64,000 bases of DNA from positions 992,001-1,056,000 of the forward strand of contig PUFA01000162.1 of assembly GCA_003508835.1 (NCBI GenBank), in the 5' to 3' direction. The notes beneath the pieces were generated by a model. It did no database searches and had not been told where the DNA came from. It worked only from the letters and a program-made list of their open reading frames with translations. The translations under genes were made by a program, and so were the position numbers. Positions within the stretch are counted from its first letter, which is position 1. Each line of letters starts with the position of its first letter. Source of the stretch: Eonycteris spelaea. Lineage: Eukaryota > Chordata > Mammalia > Chiroptera > Pteropodidae. Of the stretch, positions 42,161 through 53,404 are shown in pieces.

Positions 42161-42394
42161 AGACTGGAGCAAGTGTTCACATTTGGGTGAAGGCTGCTTT
42201 AGGGGATGGGGTATCTGGCACTCGGCACCTTCTTCCCTCACAGAAACTCAGAAACAACCAGTGGGAATTTGAAAATGCTCTGATTCTGCTGCATCGTTTT
42301 TGCTCAATGTTTCTAGAGTTGAGTGGATTTTTCCATTGGTAATTTGCATGTCGTTCCCATATTTTAAAGTTGATGAGTAATATTTAGAAGTAGA

Positions 42395-42530
42395 AGGCTT
42401 TCCACTTCTAGTTCCTCTCATTGGTATGTAATGTGGGCAAGTTAATTAACCTGTCTGGGTTGAGTCTTGCTTTCTACCAGATGGAGAACCATGCATAAAA
42501 TGAATAATTGCTACATCTTTTCAAATATAG
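42395..42530 (+). repeat. MIR SINE fragment
   Basis: 'cttctagttcctctcattgg', 'atgtgggcaagttaattaac' and 'ctgtctgggttgagtcttgc' follow the MIR middle. Confidence 0.65.
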
Positions 42531-43229
42531 CCAATTACACTTTGCTAGAAATGTCATGCCCAACCCTCTCTCCCCTCCAAAAAAAAAAAAAAATCACAAG
42601 AATAATTAACAAACTGAACAGTAAGACATATTTACTCAGAATTAGAAACCAAAAGACTGATTAAGTCATTCTGCCTTCATGGTCATATGTTTTCCCACCA
42701 GTCTGTGAATTTGTGAATATGGTATCCTATGAGAGTTCAGCTGAAAACCAGGAAACTGAATACTAAAGTTGCATGTGACAAAAGCACATAGAAAAAATGG
42801 CCATATCTGTAAGAGGATATTTTCTACTTAGGACAAAGTGCTCAGGAGAAAATAGCATAGTGATTAATCAGGAAAGGTTGGATGAGACCTGATCCTAATG
42901 AGGCAGATTTCATGAAACAGATTTAAAAATTTATTTTAACAAATAAATAATAAAGTAAAATTTAATTGAGGTTGCCAACATTTTTTTTGCCAAATAAAAA
43001 TTAAAATAAACTTACTGTTTACTATCTCCACATTTTAGTAAAGACACATTTACCAACATAAAAATAAGCGGTGCCTCATTTGAGAATAAAAGACAGTTTT
43101 TAAACAAATTTAGTGATGTGAAAACCTCACTACCTGGCCCTTACTTTCCTCATTTCCTCATGCATCAGTGGAAACTCTATCCCATAATGGCTCTAGTCCG
43201 AGGAATAGTATTTAGGAATGAGTGTTTTA
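42531..43229. other. Unassigned AT-rich sequence
   Basis: A15 run at 42579-42593. Nothing else recognised. Confidence 0.5.
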
Positions 43230-43300
43230 GTGAAGAGTCTCCTTCTGGCTGTTCATGTGACCTAGGGCAAATTGCTACACTTCCAAAAATCTCCCAGTAA
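43230..43300 (+). repeat. Possible MIR SINE fragment
   Basis: 'ctggctgttcatgtgaccta' and 'gggcaaattgctacacttcc' resemble the MIR motif GCTGTGTGACCTTGGGCAAGTTAC. Confidence 0.5.
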
Positions 43301-43439
43301 GGAGGACATTTATTTCAGTCAATCCTTTGAGTCTCGGCAGATTCTTCCTGAACCAAGTCATGTGGATGGGCATCTACCATTTTCAAAGATTCCAAAAGAA
43401 GTTTCACAGACTTGAGATTCAGTACCTCACCAACAACCT

Positions 43440-43525
43440 ATTTTTTTCATCTCTGTTTCCACAGAACAGAGAACAATGCTGGGATCACGATAAGTGCTCA
43501 AAGAATGCTGAATAAATAATAAACC
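43440..43525 (+). repeat. L2 LINE 3' end
   Basis: 'tttccacagaacagagaaca', 'cgataagtgctcaaagaatg' and 'ctgaataaataataaac' form an L2 tail. Confidence 0.65.
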
Positions 43526-43639
43526 TATAATCTGGGTCCAGGGAAACCACTTTTCAGTTCGTTGCCATAACCTGGGAAGAAAACCACCAACTAACTTCTG
43601 TGGTGGTTACCAGTATTTCCTACTTAAAACAAAATAATA

Positions 43640-44335
43640 TATATATTACTGATAGGAATGTAAAATGGTACAGTCACTTTGGAAAAAGTTTGACAGTTCC
43701 TTTAAATGTTAAACATAGAATTACCATATAACCCAGTAGTTCCACTCCTAGATATTTACCCAAGAGAATTGAGAACATACCTTCACACAAAGAGCTGTGC
43801 ACAAATGTTTATAGTAGCATTATTCTGCATAGCCAAAGAGTGGAAACAACTCAAATTTCCATCAGCTGGTGAATGGATAAACAAAATGTGTTAAATCCCT
43901 ATAATGAAATATTATTTGGGAATGAAAAGGTATTAAGTACCGTTACATGCTGCAACATGGATGAATCTCGAAAACATCATGCTAAGTGAAAGAAGTCAGA
44001 CAAAACAGGCCACATATTGTATGGTTTCATTATATTAAATGTCCAGAATAAATGTAATATTATATGTCAACTATAATTTAAAAATAAATCAAAAGACAAA
44101 AGTTCAGAATAGGCAAATCCATAGAGACAAAAAGTACTAGTGCCTGTCGGGGGTAAAGGGGTGGGAATCAGAACTAACTAATATAAGGTTTCTTTTGGGG
44201 GTTGGAGATGTTCTAGAATTAGATATTGGTGAATATTGTACAACATAGTGAATATACTAATCACCGAAGAACATACTTTAATATGGTGATTTTTATGTTA
44301 TGTGAATTACAACTCAATGTAAAAAAAATTTAATA
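43640..44335 (+). mobile_element. Old L1 LINE, ORF2 end and 3' UTR
   Basis: 'taaaatggtacagtcacttt', 'gttccactcctagatattta', 'ccaaagagtggaaacaactc', 'gaatggataaacaaaatgtg', 'atggatgaatctcgaaaaca', 'agtgaaagaagtcagacaaa' and 'ctgtcgggggtaaaggggtg' are L1 landmarks in order. The ORF at 43706-43894 is part of this. Confidence 0.92.
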
Positions 44336-44479
44336 TAAAATGCTGTAAAAAACAGGGAAGTTAGGAGTAACAAGTAGAATTATATCTTATTAAATCAACC
44401 TTAAGAAATTAGTTTCTAATTATGCCTCCTCCACTTTAAAAAGAGCCTTCACCTGCCAGGGTTATTTATTTAAATTTGT

Positions 44480-44558
44480 GTCAAGAACATTTTTTTACAG
44501 CACCTAGTAGATACTATACCCTCAATAAATGGTAAGTAGATGAATAAATATGAGGGCC
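44480..44558 (+). repeat. L2 LINE 3' end
   Basis: 'tacagcacctagtagatact' and 'ataccctcaataaatggtaa' then 'gatgaataaatatg' form an L2 tail. Confidence 0.65.
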
Positions 44559-45119
44559 TCACATTCTATTTCCTAATAGACAGGATTTTTTTAAAAAAAT
44601 ACATTTCAAGACACAGCAGGAAAACTTGACTTTTTTTCAAAAACTATAAAGAATCAACAAATCCCAGCTAAAAATTGTGGCCCAGCTAAAAACTGAATAA
44701 GCACCAGGATTATTGATTAGGGGGTTTTGCATGTGAAGAATACTCTGAAACTATGAGAGTTTTACTCAATGAATCATTTGAAATGGAATTCCCAGATTTT
44801 GAGATGTCTTTAGTTACATCAAGCGAAATTTTGAAATATAAAAATTTTCAAACTAAAATTAACTGGACTTCCTTAAATGGTTAAAATCAATCTAGACTCT
44901 ATAGCACATTTAAGTCGAGAAGGGCACAGCACTAAGCAGGCTAAATCATAACCAGGAATAGAGATCCAAAAAAATTTGGAATAACAATATTGAAAGGACT
45001 CGGCTGAAACTGCTCAACTCTCATGAACAGTTTCAACAGCCCAGTAAATTGTATTTCTAATGTATACCCAAGCTGGGATGTCTTGGGTTCGCCAGCACTT
45101 AGTAACTCAAATAAACTGA
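44559..45119. other. Unassigned AT-rich sequence
   Basis: Nothing recognised; small frames overlap on both strands near 44941-45235. Confidence 0.5.
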
Positions 45120-45255
45120 ATCCTTCATTTATAGAGGAAGAAACCATGAACCAGGGACACAGAGGGACCAGTCTGAGACCATCCTGCTGGGTAGGGTCCA
45201 AATTGAGCCTAGAACCCAGACTTCTTGATTTCTAGATCTGTGTTTTCTCACTGCT
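45120..45255 (-). repeat. MIR SINE fragment
   Basis: 'tatagaggaagaaaccatga' and 'gagcctagaacccagacttc' then 'ttgatttctagatctgtgtt' resemble the reverse-complement MIR head and core. Confidence 0.6.
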
Positions 45256-45954
45256 GAAATTTTATACATGTTCTCCAACTACATAAGACGTGCTAAGAAA
45301 ATTTTGAAATTTTAACAGTGTTAAGGTGACCATAATGGGTTTCCTCCAGATTCACAAATTTTATAAATACCATAAATGACGGTTTGGCCCACATTCAATA
45401 GAAAAAAAATATTTCCTATTTGTCCATAGACTCCTCACTCTGGCATTGATGCTTGGAAATATTTGAAAAGCTGCAATTCTTCCCATAAATTTAGCTGTCC
45501 CCTTCAGGTGGGCTAATTCATCCTTGGACACACGACTTCACTGAATGCCACTCATTCTTTGAGTGGATGGGAGGGGGAGATAGAGGGGAAGCCAGCTTCG
45601 ACTTCAGGCTCTGCCAAGAACAAGTCATATAATTTATAGCAGAACTAAGGAACGTATAATCTGCAAATTGGCTGTGTATTTATTTTTCTTAGACATAAGT
45701 GAAATGTTCTTGGGAGGTAATACCACCTGGCAAAGTGTAAGTTCTTTTGGAGGCGGGGCGGGATGGAGAGGGAAACCAATGCATGAGGAGAAGCTGCAGA
45801 GGCCAACGTGGAGGGCAGTGGTTGGTTTCGCCTGCTCAGTGTCCATTTTGCCTTCTTCTGATAAAAATAATTTAGTTTTAATTTGGAGAACACGCACTCC
45901 CTCTCAGTCCATGAAATTTGGGCAGAATTCAAATGTACTCCCCCTTCTCCTACC
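45256..45954. other. Unassigned sequence
   Basis: No repeat recognised. Open frames of 87-105 codons on both strands at 45634-45976 overlap one another and appear to be chance. Confidence 0.5.
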
Positions 45955-46330
45955 AACTCCAAGGGTGGTCACGTGACTGAGATTTCAGCAGTCAGAATAT
46001 TCTTCCCCCACAAGGATGCCCACATTGGAAAAGCCAGGTCAATGAAACTCTACTGCCGGACTTTAACTGAACATTTTGGGAAAGAAAGCTCTCTTGCCTA
46101 CATGATCGGCTGTGAGAAGCCACCAGAGGCAACCACATGGAGAGCCTAACTATAAATGAAGGCAATGCAGAGCTGAGCCAAGAGATGGTCAGCAAGAACC
46201 GTACAAGCGAGAGGGAGACCCAGTGGGATCCCACCCTTCCTGAAGCAAGAACTGTCTCTGGGATTTAGTTACATCAGACTTTTTTGCTCACACCAGCTTA
46301 AGTTTGGTTTCTGTCATTTGCAGTGGAGAC
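45955..46330 (+). mobile_element. Old LTR-like interspersed repeat
   Basis: 'ggtggtcacgtgactgagat', 'caaccacatggagagcctaa', 'gagctgagccaagagatggt' and 'accagcttaagtttggtttc' then 'tgtcatttgcagt' match a common mammalian repeat that ends in AAGCCAGTTTGAGTTGGGTTTCTGTCACTTGCA. I cannot give the family name with certainty. No coding sequence. Confidence 0.55.
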
Positions 46331-46334
46331 AGAT

Positions 46335-46570
46335 AGTACCATGCAGTAGTCATGCAGAGTCTCAACGCACAGGAATGAAGTGTGATCCTGATTCAGCTAC
46401 TTTCTAGGTATGAAACTTTAAGCTAGTTACATAATCTAAGTTTCACTTTTCTCATCTGTAAAACTGGAGAGCCAATAATATCTGCTGCTGGGAGCAATGA
46501 GTCAGTGATCTAGCCAAATCACTTGCTAAGGTTGCTGCCATGTAGTTAGTGTCCAACAAATTTGAGCTAT
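46335..46570 (+). repeat. MIR SINE
   Basis: 'tgatcctgattcagctactt', 'ttcacttttctcatctgtaa', 'aactggagagccaataatat' and 'gtagttagtgtccaacaaat' follow MIR. It abuts the LTR-like repeat. Confidence 0.82.
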
Positions 46571-46739
46571 ATTTTTTCATGAATCAGCTATAATAAAAGC
46601 AACTCAATGCCTGCTACCTCAAGATTAAAGTTACTACAATATTATTCTACTTTTACTAAGCTTCACTAGTGCATGAGGGAAATCTCAGCCTTTAAATAGT
46701 TCATCTGAAGGAGGCATAGAAATGGACCCAAATATCACA

Positions 46740-47010
46740 TTTCACATGTTTCTGAAGAATTTGAAAGAACATGGAAAAATGTCTGTGGTAGTATACTAAG
46801 AGAATATAGAATGTTACACTACAGCCCATACTCTATCTGATAATATTTATAAGAAAAAAGCAAAACAAAATCTTTAAACCTCTACATGAAAAATCCTGAA
46901 ACTGCAATACAATGAGAGAATGACTGAATATTGCCTGATATTTGGATTTCCCTTCTTTCTATTTTTCTCTATTTTCCAAGTGTATTTCAATGAGCATTGG
47001 CTGTACTTCC
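46740..47010 (+). mobile_element. HAL1/L1-type 3' UTR
   Basis: 'gaacatggaaaaatgtctgt', 'ggtagtatactaagagaata' and 'ttctatttttctctattttc' then 'caagtgtatttcaatgag' fit the HAL1/L1 3' UTR (GATGTCCAAGATATATTGTTAAGTG...TTTCTGTATTTTCTAATTTTC). Confidence 0.55.
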
Positions 47011-47114
47011 CTTTTGAAAGTTTTTTTTGTCTGTAAGTTCCACAACCACATCATGAAGCTTTAGAATGTTAGTTTAAGAAGTAGAGAATCCCAGACTATT
47101 CAAGACAAAAGAGA

Positions 47115-47205
47115 CAACAGAGACCATTTTATCCAATTCTCTCATCTTACAGAAGGGAAAAACTTGTCCAACGTCAAATAGCTAGACCCTAGCAGCACTG
47201 AAATT
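47115..47205 (-). repeat. MIR SINE fragment
   Basis: 'accattttatccaattctct', 'catcttacagaagggaaaaa' and 'caaatagctagaccctagca' resemble reverse-complement MIR. Confidence 0.55.
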
Positions 47206-47269
47206 ATGGCCTAACATTCCCAATAATCCAGAAAAAAAAAATCCTTGAGAAAAGCACTATTGATTGGAC

Positions 47270-47565
47270 CACATTACCTAGGTTAATTCTACTAATCTTG
47301 CAAGGACCCGTTTAAATATCACTTCTTTAAAAAACCTTTCCCTGAGCAATAGCTAGAAGAAATCCTTCCAACTTTCAATTCCCAGAAAACCTGATTTTTA
47401 CTTTTGTTTTTGCCAGTATTATACTCCAGGCATGCTTAAGTATTCTTTATTAGTCAATAAGTTCCTTAAAAAGGGATATGAGTTTTTTTTATGGCTATAC
47501 CCCAAGCGTCTAACACCATGCTTTGGTACATAGTCACTATCTGATAAATGGTTGCTGAAAAACAG
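47270..47565 (+). mobile_element. L2 LINE 3' portion
   Basis: 'aatatcacttctttaaaaaa', 'cctttccctgagcaatagct', 'caataagttccttaaaaagg' and 'ccccaagcgtctaacaccat' then 'tggtacatagtcactat' follow L2 to its tail. Confidence 0.75.
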
Positions 47566-47635
47566 GCTATAATATTGCTTTAGGATCTACTGAATCCAGT
47601 TGGCTTAGTTAGAAAACAGGACTGAGAAGTCATCA

Positions 47636-47985
47636 TCCTATGATTCTTCCTGGGCATAAGGAAGATGGTACTTCCTAGCCCCATTACAACTGGAAGAGAC
47701 TACATGACTAGTTTTGGCCAAGGGACTACAAGCAGATGTGATGTGTGTAAATTCCATAATGGGCAGTGAAAAGCCCTTATGAGACCCTCCGGTTATTCCT
47801 TCCCTTACCTCAGCAACCCAGAAGCCACGTGCTAAGAAGGAGGGGCATAAAAGGAAGCAGTCATCACATGGAGGGGAGCTACGATTCAGAGCCACTGGAC
47901 TTATTCAGGCTTTGTGTGAGCAAGGAAGATGTCTTGATTTGGGGGTTACTTTGTTGCTGCAGCATAATCTAGCCTAACTAGATAA
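47636..47985 (+). mobile_element. Old LTR-like repeat, first copy
   Basis: 'tggccaagggactacaagca', 'gatgtgatgtgtgtaaattc', 'agaagccacgtgctaagaag' and 'cagcataatctagcctaact' fit a mammalian repeat with the hallmark 'gtgatgtgtgcaacttcc' and end 'agcctaatctaacta'. Family name uncertain. Confidence 0.5.
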
Positions 47986-48139
47986 TAGCCCAACTAAAAC
48001 TCTGTGGCGGAGACGGCTTAATGTAATCCATTCTTTCTTTATTCCTCACTAACAGAATCTTTGGCAATATGCCTAACTGAAAAATTACATTATATTACAT
48101 TATATTATATATCAGCTAGGGGTGACCAATGCAATATCA

Positions 48140-48345
48140 GTAGAATTATTAATGAGTTTTTCAAGATGTCCTTCCTCCTATTTCCTGATGAGAACTCAAA
48201 TATAATGACTGGAGCTTCAACAACCATCTTAGACCATGAGGAGTCCTTGACAATAAAAGTCAAAAACTAGGTTGGCAGGCAGAAAGGTAGAAGAAGCCTG
48301 GTTTCCTGATGATGCTGTATAATCACTATACTAAGCAAAGCTCTC
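48140..48345 (+). mobile_element. Old LTR-like repeat, second related copy
   Basis: 'atgactggagcttcaacaac', 'catcttagaccatgaggagt', 'gaagaagcctggtttcctga' resemble the hallmark GGAGCTCCAGCAGCCATCTTGGACCATGAGG of the same type of repeat. Same orientation as the copy at 47636. Confidence 0.5.
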
Positions 48346-49789
48346 CCTAACTTTGTGCTTTTATTTACAAGAATTAAACCCCAGTATGTACAAGCTCTGT
48401 AGCTAGATCTCTGTTACTAGCAAACAAATGTAGTTCTTAGTCAGTGCAGACTTTATGTCATATACTCCAAAATAATGTCCTTGTACTAAGCAGTAGCAAA
48501 GGAGCACTATTTAACACCTAGCTCAAAATGGGAAAGAATTGCTTTGATCTTCTAAAGAAAAGGAGAAAAATTTGCCCTCTCATTACATTGAATATCTTTT
48601 TTAAAAAATTCTTTTTTCACATTAGCAAATTCTGAAAGAAACATAACTAAAATTACATTTTTCCTCATAATTATAAGTACCTTAACTGCGAAAACATGAG
48701 AAAGGTAAAGCTTAGTCATGTCAAAAAATTAAGAATAAAAATGATTTGATATTTCACATTATTAAGAAAAATTTTGAATGTGAAGCATTCTTCTGGGAGA
48801 AGCTGCATTTTGAGAGACTAGCAGAATTTAAACATTGGAGATTTTAAAAGCAGTTTCAGTGAAGCTTTTTAATTATTATTCTTACCGCTAGTGATTCTCT
48901 CAGGGACTTGTCTACCTTTAATAAAGTTTCAATATGAATGTGTCTGCTATTACTTTAATGAGAACTGACACAAAAATTACAACTGACTCCGAAGTAAAGA
49001 CAATATTCAGAATCTCCAAGAATTTCTTTCTTTTCTGCATTTCTTTCTGGACAAAATGTTAGCCCACTTCATCTCAGCTACATGCCTCTCAAAATCCAGA
49101 TTATTATAAAACAAAACAAAAGGAAATTTTAAAATTATGCATCTATGATCCCTATCAAGTTTGCCTCTTCAAATGGACATTTAAAACCATAGTAATCTGT
49201 ATCTCTGGTAATGGATACAAATTCCATCTTTCTAAGTTATGTGACTCTTCTCTTTATAAGACTAGGAGGCATTCCTCATCATTCATGACCAATGGGTAAG
49301 TATTTCCAACATCAGGCATTTCAGACCACCTGAACTAGTGAAAATTGTGAACACAGGGCAGGGAGCATATCCCCAGAAGAAGAGATTTTATTATCTGCCT
49401 TAAAATATAACTGACAGGAGTATTCATTTCCAGTGTGAAATTTCTCAGGAAGCCTTTCACTCATCAGTTTTCCTAGAAAACATTGTAACCCCTGTGTCCT
49501 TTTACACACTATCTTCTCAGTTGTCCAGAACTGGGCTTTCAGGATACAATGGGCTTATGACCAAGCAGTAGTTCTTTTAAATCTTCTTTTACTGACTGTG
49601 ACAAAACATCTTTTCAGCTGGAACCATGTCGTTTCTAAAATAATCCTCATTTCAATACAAAGCTTTTCAGATGGTAAAGGCTATAAGTCTCAAGGTTTAT
49701 TTAAAAATTGGAAAGCCTTGGCGTGGCCTTCATATTTTTTATACCCAACCCTGGATTGCATAGGAAGGTCAAAAGTTAAGAAGAAAAAC
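48346..49789. other. Long unassigned AT-rich interval
   Basis: About 1.4 kb without a recognised repeat or gene. Confidence 0.5.
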
Positions 49790-50012
49790 AAACAGGCCTG
49801 AATTCCCCTGACCGCAGCTGCTACCAGCTGTGCAAACTTGGGCAAGTTACTGAATCTCCTTTAGCCTCTGTTTCTTCACATGTAAAATGGGGGTGATAGT
49901 CATTATCTCCTGTGATAACTGTGGGGATTGAACAAGACAATGCATGTAAAGCACTTAACACAATGCTCTGCACATAGTAAGCACTCAATAAACATTAGCC
50001 ATTGCTAAAGCA
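49790..50012 (+). repeat. MIR SINE, well preserved
   Basis: 'aacttgggcaagttactgaa', 'tctgtttcttcacatgtaaa', 'atgggggtgatagtcattat', 'tgcatgtaaagcacttaaca' and 'gtaagcactcaataaacatt' are near-consensus. Confidence 0.93.
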
Positions 50013-50399
50013 TTCCTTTTTCTCTTTAGCTGAATGAACTCTGGGAAGAATCTCTGAAGAACTAATCCAGAAATTCTTGGAATTATTGCCAGACACAGAT
50101 ACTAACTAGGGCCTCTGTGGGTTTTGGCCATTCTGAGCAGCAGCACTTGGTCCAAGTGGGTAAGCCAGGCACACAGCCCGCAGATCTGGGCTCTAAGATC
50201 CATCCACAGGAATTTAAAACTACAGTTTGGCAGACTGATGCCTATTTTGTGTCTACATCTACCATGCCGCCCAGAGTGACTAAATCCTTTACAATAAACT
50301 GTTCCAGATTGCAACCTTTTCTCCCCCACCAGACATGCATAAAAATGAAGCCATATGTGTACGTTAAGTAACAGTTCCAAAAATAACTGTGAGACTATA

Positions 50400-51190
50400 G
50401 GACAGTTGGAATGGTCCGGAAGTAGGACGGTTAGGAAAGCATTCGCTAAGGAAACAAGATTTAATCTGTGTTTTGACGGATGAATAGAAGTTAGACACAT
50501 GGATTAGAGAGAGAAGATGTCTTGAGTACAATAGAGCGTGACAAAACGACAGAGGTAGTAATGAGCAAAGTGGAAACAGCGGGCAATGAATATAGCCGAG
50601 AGGCTGTATAGGGAAATGTGGGGGTGGGGCAGGAGCACAGGTTGTTGTGCTATAAGGAGCTGGAGACCACTAAGTAAAAAGGGGACCTGATTAGGTCATA
50701 TCACCTTTGTGTCTAAGGACAGCACCTGGCACAGAGCAGTGCTCAATAAATTTCTGAGTGAATTGGTAGGTTCATAAAAAAAAAAAAAAAAAGCATTTTC
50801 AGATTTATCTGGCTGAATGCAATGCAGTGGGAGAAAAAGAGTTGAGGCTGGCATATCAGGCAAGAAGTTACTGCAGGTCTGAGCCTGAGGTGATAAAGAA
50901 CTAAAGCAAGAGCGCTGTCATGGCCATGAAGAATTGACGATCAAGAAGAGAAATGTGATGAAAGAAGAATTTTAAAATTTGGGATTGGCTGCGTTAGCGG
51001 AAGGAAGATGAATTCCAAAGTACTTGCGTATTAGAGCCTAGGTAATTGGTTGGACAGCAGTAAAAACGAAATCATAAGAAGCAAGGGCGAGAGCAGGGAG
51101 GGAAAAGTGCAAGTCCAGTTTTGAGCATTTCAGGTGACGAGAGAACAGCCCATTGTAATTGTCCTGTCCTCGTTTGGAAGTAAGAGGCTA
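50400..51190 (-). mobile_element. L2 LINE, long minus-strand portion with inserted L2 tail
   Basis: 'gttttgacggatgaatagaa', 'atttatctggctgaatgcaa', 'gttactgcaggtctgagcct', 'gggattggctgcgttagcgg' and 'ccagttttgagcatttcag' track reverse-complement L2. Bases 50694-50792 ('agcacctggcacagagcagt', 'gctcaataaatttctgagtg' and A17) are a plus-strand L2 3' end inserted in it. Confidence 0.7.
50694..50792 (+). repeat. L2 3' end nested in the minus-strand L2
   Basis: Consensus-like tail 'cagcacctggcacagagcag' and 'tgctcaataaatttctga' followed by an A17 run at 50776-50792. The surrounding L2 reads across it. Confidence 0.75.
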
Positions 51191-51482
51191 GGAACGAATT
51201 AACAGAGCCAGAGCCCTCCTTAAGGAGCCATTGTCATCCCCAAGTTCAAAAGTTTTTTCTGTTAAACATCTTTTTCCTTAGACAACATTCTAAAATTATG
51301 CTAAGCTCTTCTCACAGTATTTCCTGGAAAACTGAGATTCGTAAAACAACCTGAAAAATATCAAGTCTGGTATCATGCTGCAATTCTACGTGAATGTTTT
51401 CCCCAGGCCTGGTGTAGAGCCTGTGCCCCAAACACAGCTGCATTGGGATGACTTGGGTGTGTAATCCTGGGGTCTGCATTTC
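51191..51482. other. Unassigned sequence
   Basis: Nothing recognised. Confidence 0.5.
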
Positions 51483-51965
51483 TTTCTTTTTTTTTCTAAT
51501 TAAGTTTATAGGGGTTACATTGGTTAATATAATCATATAATTTTCAGGTGTGCATTATAATTTGACATCTATATATTCTATTGTTTTCCACCCAAAGTCA
51601 GTTTCCTTCAGCTACCATATATTTGATCTCCTTTACTCGCTTCACCCTCCCCTTACCTCGGTATGTTTGACCCCCTTTATCCTGTCTACCTCCTCCTACC
51701 TCCCCCATCCCCTACCCTACGGTAACCACTAGACCATTGTCCACGTCCATGAGTCTCTGTTTGTTTGTCCTGTTCATTTGTTGCTTTTAGGTTTATGTCC
51801 CACATATAAGTGATATCAGGTGATTTTCAACTTTTCTGTCTGGCTTATTTTTCTTAGCATGATTATCTTGAGGTCCATCCAGTTTGTTGCAATGGCAGTA
51901 TTTCATCTCTTCTTATGGCTGAGTAATATTCCGTTGTATATATGTACCACAGCTTCTTTATCTGA
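51483..51965 (-). mobile_element. Bat-type L1 LINE 3' end
   Basis: T-rich start (minus-strand tail), then 'ttaagtttataggggttaca', 'aattttcaggtgtgcattat', 'ccacccaaagtcagtttcct', 'tgtttgtttgtcctgttcat', 'ttgttgcttttaggtttatg', 'cttatggctgagtaatattc' and 'cgttgtatatatgtaccac'. Longest bat-type L1 here. Has small indels against the consensus I recall, so it is not recent. Confidence 0.9.
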
Positions 51966-52053
51966 TCAGAATCACTGGCACGGGGGAAAGGAAGCTTCTC
52001 AATGCCCTACTTATACTGCCTCTCAATTCACTCCTGCAGAAGGCAACCTAGGT

Positions 52054-52260
52054 TAAGTGGTTAAGTGTAAGAACTATGGGAGCTGGGACGCCAGGGTTCA
52101 AATCCCAGCTCTAACTAGCTGCTTGTACTTGGGTAACTCATTTAACATCCAAGTCACTGAATCTCTCCAATATTCTCTGATCGAAAACAAGGGAATAATA
52201 ATAGTACTACTTCATGAAGTTTCTATGAGGATTATGGGCATTAATATATACATGTAGAAT
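52054..52260 (+). repeat. MIR SINE
   Basis: 'gggttcaaatcccagctcta', 'actagctgcttgtacttggg', 'aatagtactacttcatgaag' and 'tttctatgaggattatgggc' are near-consensus MIR. Confidence 0.92.
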
Positions 52261-52264
52261 TAAG

Positions 52265-52440
52265 TTTTTCAACTATGGCACTATGGACAGTGGGATGTCC
52301 TGTGCATGTAGGTCATTTAGCAGCATTCCTAGCCTCTACCCACAAGATGCTAGTAGACTCTTCTCCCAATAGTGACAATCAGAAATGTCTCCAAAGAGAG
52401 GGAGGGAAAAATTACCCCCAGTTGAGAACCATTGACATAG
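52265..52440 (-). mobile_element. MER20-type hAT-Charlie element
   Basis: 'gtttttcaactatggcacta', 'gggatgtcctgtgcatgtag', 'ctctacccacaagatgctag', 'tacccccagttgagaaccat' follow the same consensus as the element at 19181. Both abut MIR copies. Confidence 0.85.
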
Positions 52441-52444
52441 AACA

Positions 52445-52690
52445 GTGCTGTTTACTGAGCATTGGCTAGAAGTAATGCTGAATATGACATCAGTGGCGCC
52501 TGAAATTCCCAACAACCCAATAAGGTAAATATTATCTCCAGCTCTATAAATAAATAAATAGAGTGATAAATACTTTACCTAAAGTGACTCAGCCAACAAA
52601 TTATGGGAGGATCTTCAATCAAGGTCAGCCCGACCATCAGTCTCCAACCCTTTCTGAGCAGCCAGATGCTCAGACTCTCACAAGGCAGCT
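52445..52690 (-). repeat. MIR SINE
   Basis: 'aacaacccaataaggtaaat', 'attatctccagctctataaa', 'tttacctaaagtgactcagc' and 'agtctccaaccctttctgag' resemble reverse-complement MIR. Confidence 0.65.
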
Positions 52691-53404
52691 GCTTGGGACT
52701 CTAACCACTTCACACTATTCTCCAATGTGAGACAGAAATTGCAGTCACTAGCAGCACACTTGTGGCCTAGTATCATGGGAATGTACCATCCTCCTACTTC
52801 AAACCCTGAGCGTCTGCCATCTATGGGTTTTGCCCTATGTCACTTATTGGGTAAACGTAAGTTCACAAGAACTAACACCTCCCACTCACCCCACAGTGTC
52901 TGGGTTAGGGCCCTTCTCCATACAGCCATCTTTCAAAGGTGATCACCCCCACTGTTCCTCTTTCTCTCTTTATGAGTGTCTGCTCCTGAGGCTATATACA
53001 CCCACACCTCTGTTTCCACAATACAAACACAGGGCATGACATGCACAGATGTGCACTGTTTCTTGAATGAATGAATGAATGAATGAATGGTCTCCATGTC
53101 CATCAACTCTCTGAGATATATGCATCAGGGTCACCTCTGTCTCACTCTCAAGTTCTATGAGCTCATAGAAGGTGCTACAGGCTTTCAGGGACTTATACAA
53201 CTGGCTTTCCTAAATCTGAGCAGCACATGTAAGATGACTATAGAATGCCTGAGTCTCATAAGGAGGTATTTAGGCTGAGATTATTTGAAGAATGTTTGGC
53301 CAAGATTGTGCTGAAAAATCAGGGAGCAACCAGAGCATGTAGTTTTAACTCACAAAGATGCCCTCCCCTTCTAGTTAACTACATTTCAATCTGTTTCATT
53401 GACA
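52691..53404. other. Unassigned sequence with a (GAAT)n run
   Basis: (GAAT)6 lies at 53065-53089, possibly an L2 tail relic ('gggcatgacatgcacagatg' precedes it). Otherwise nothing recognised. Confidence 0.45.

Noticed and set aside
43706..43894. 62-codon plus-strand frame as a small gene
   Set aside because: It lies in L1 sequence with clear ORF2-end and 3' UTR landmarks.
50776..50792. A17 run as the tail of a processed pseudogene
   Set aside because: The bases before it are an L2 3' end, so it is an expanded repeat tail.
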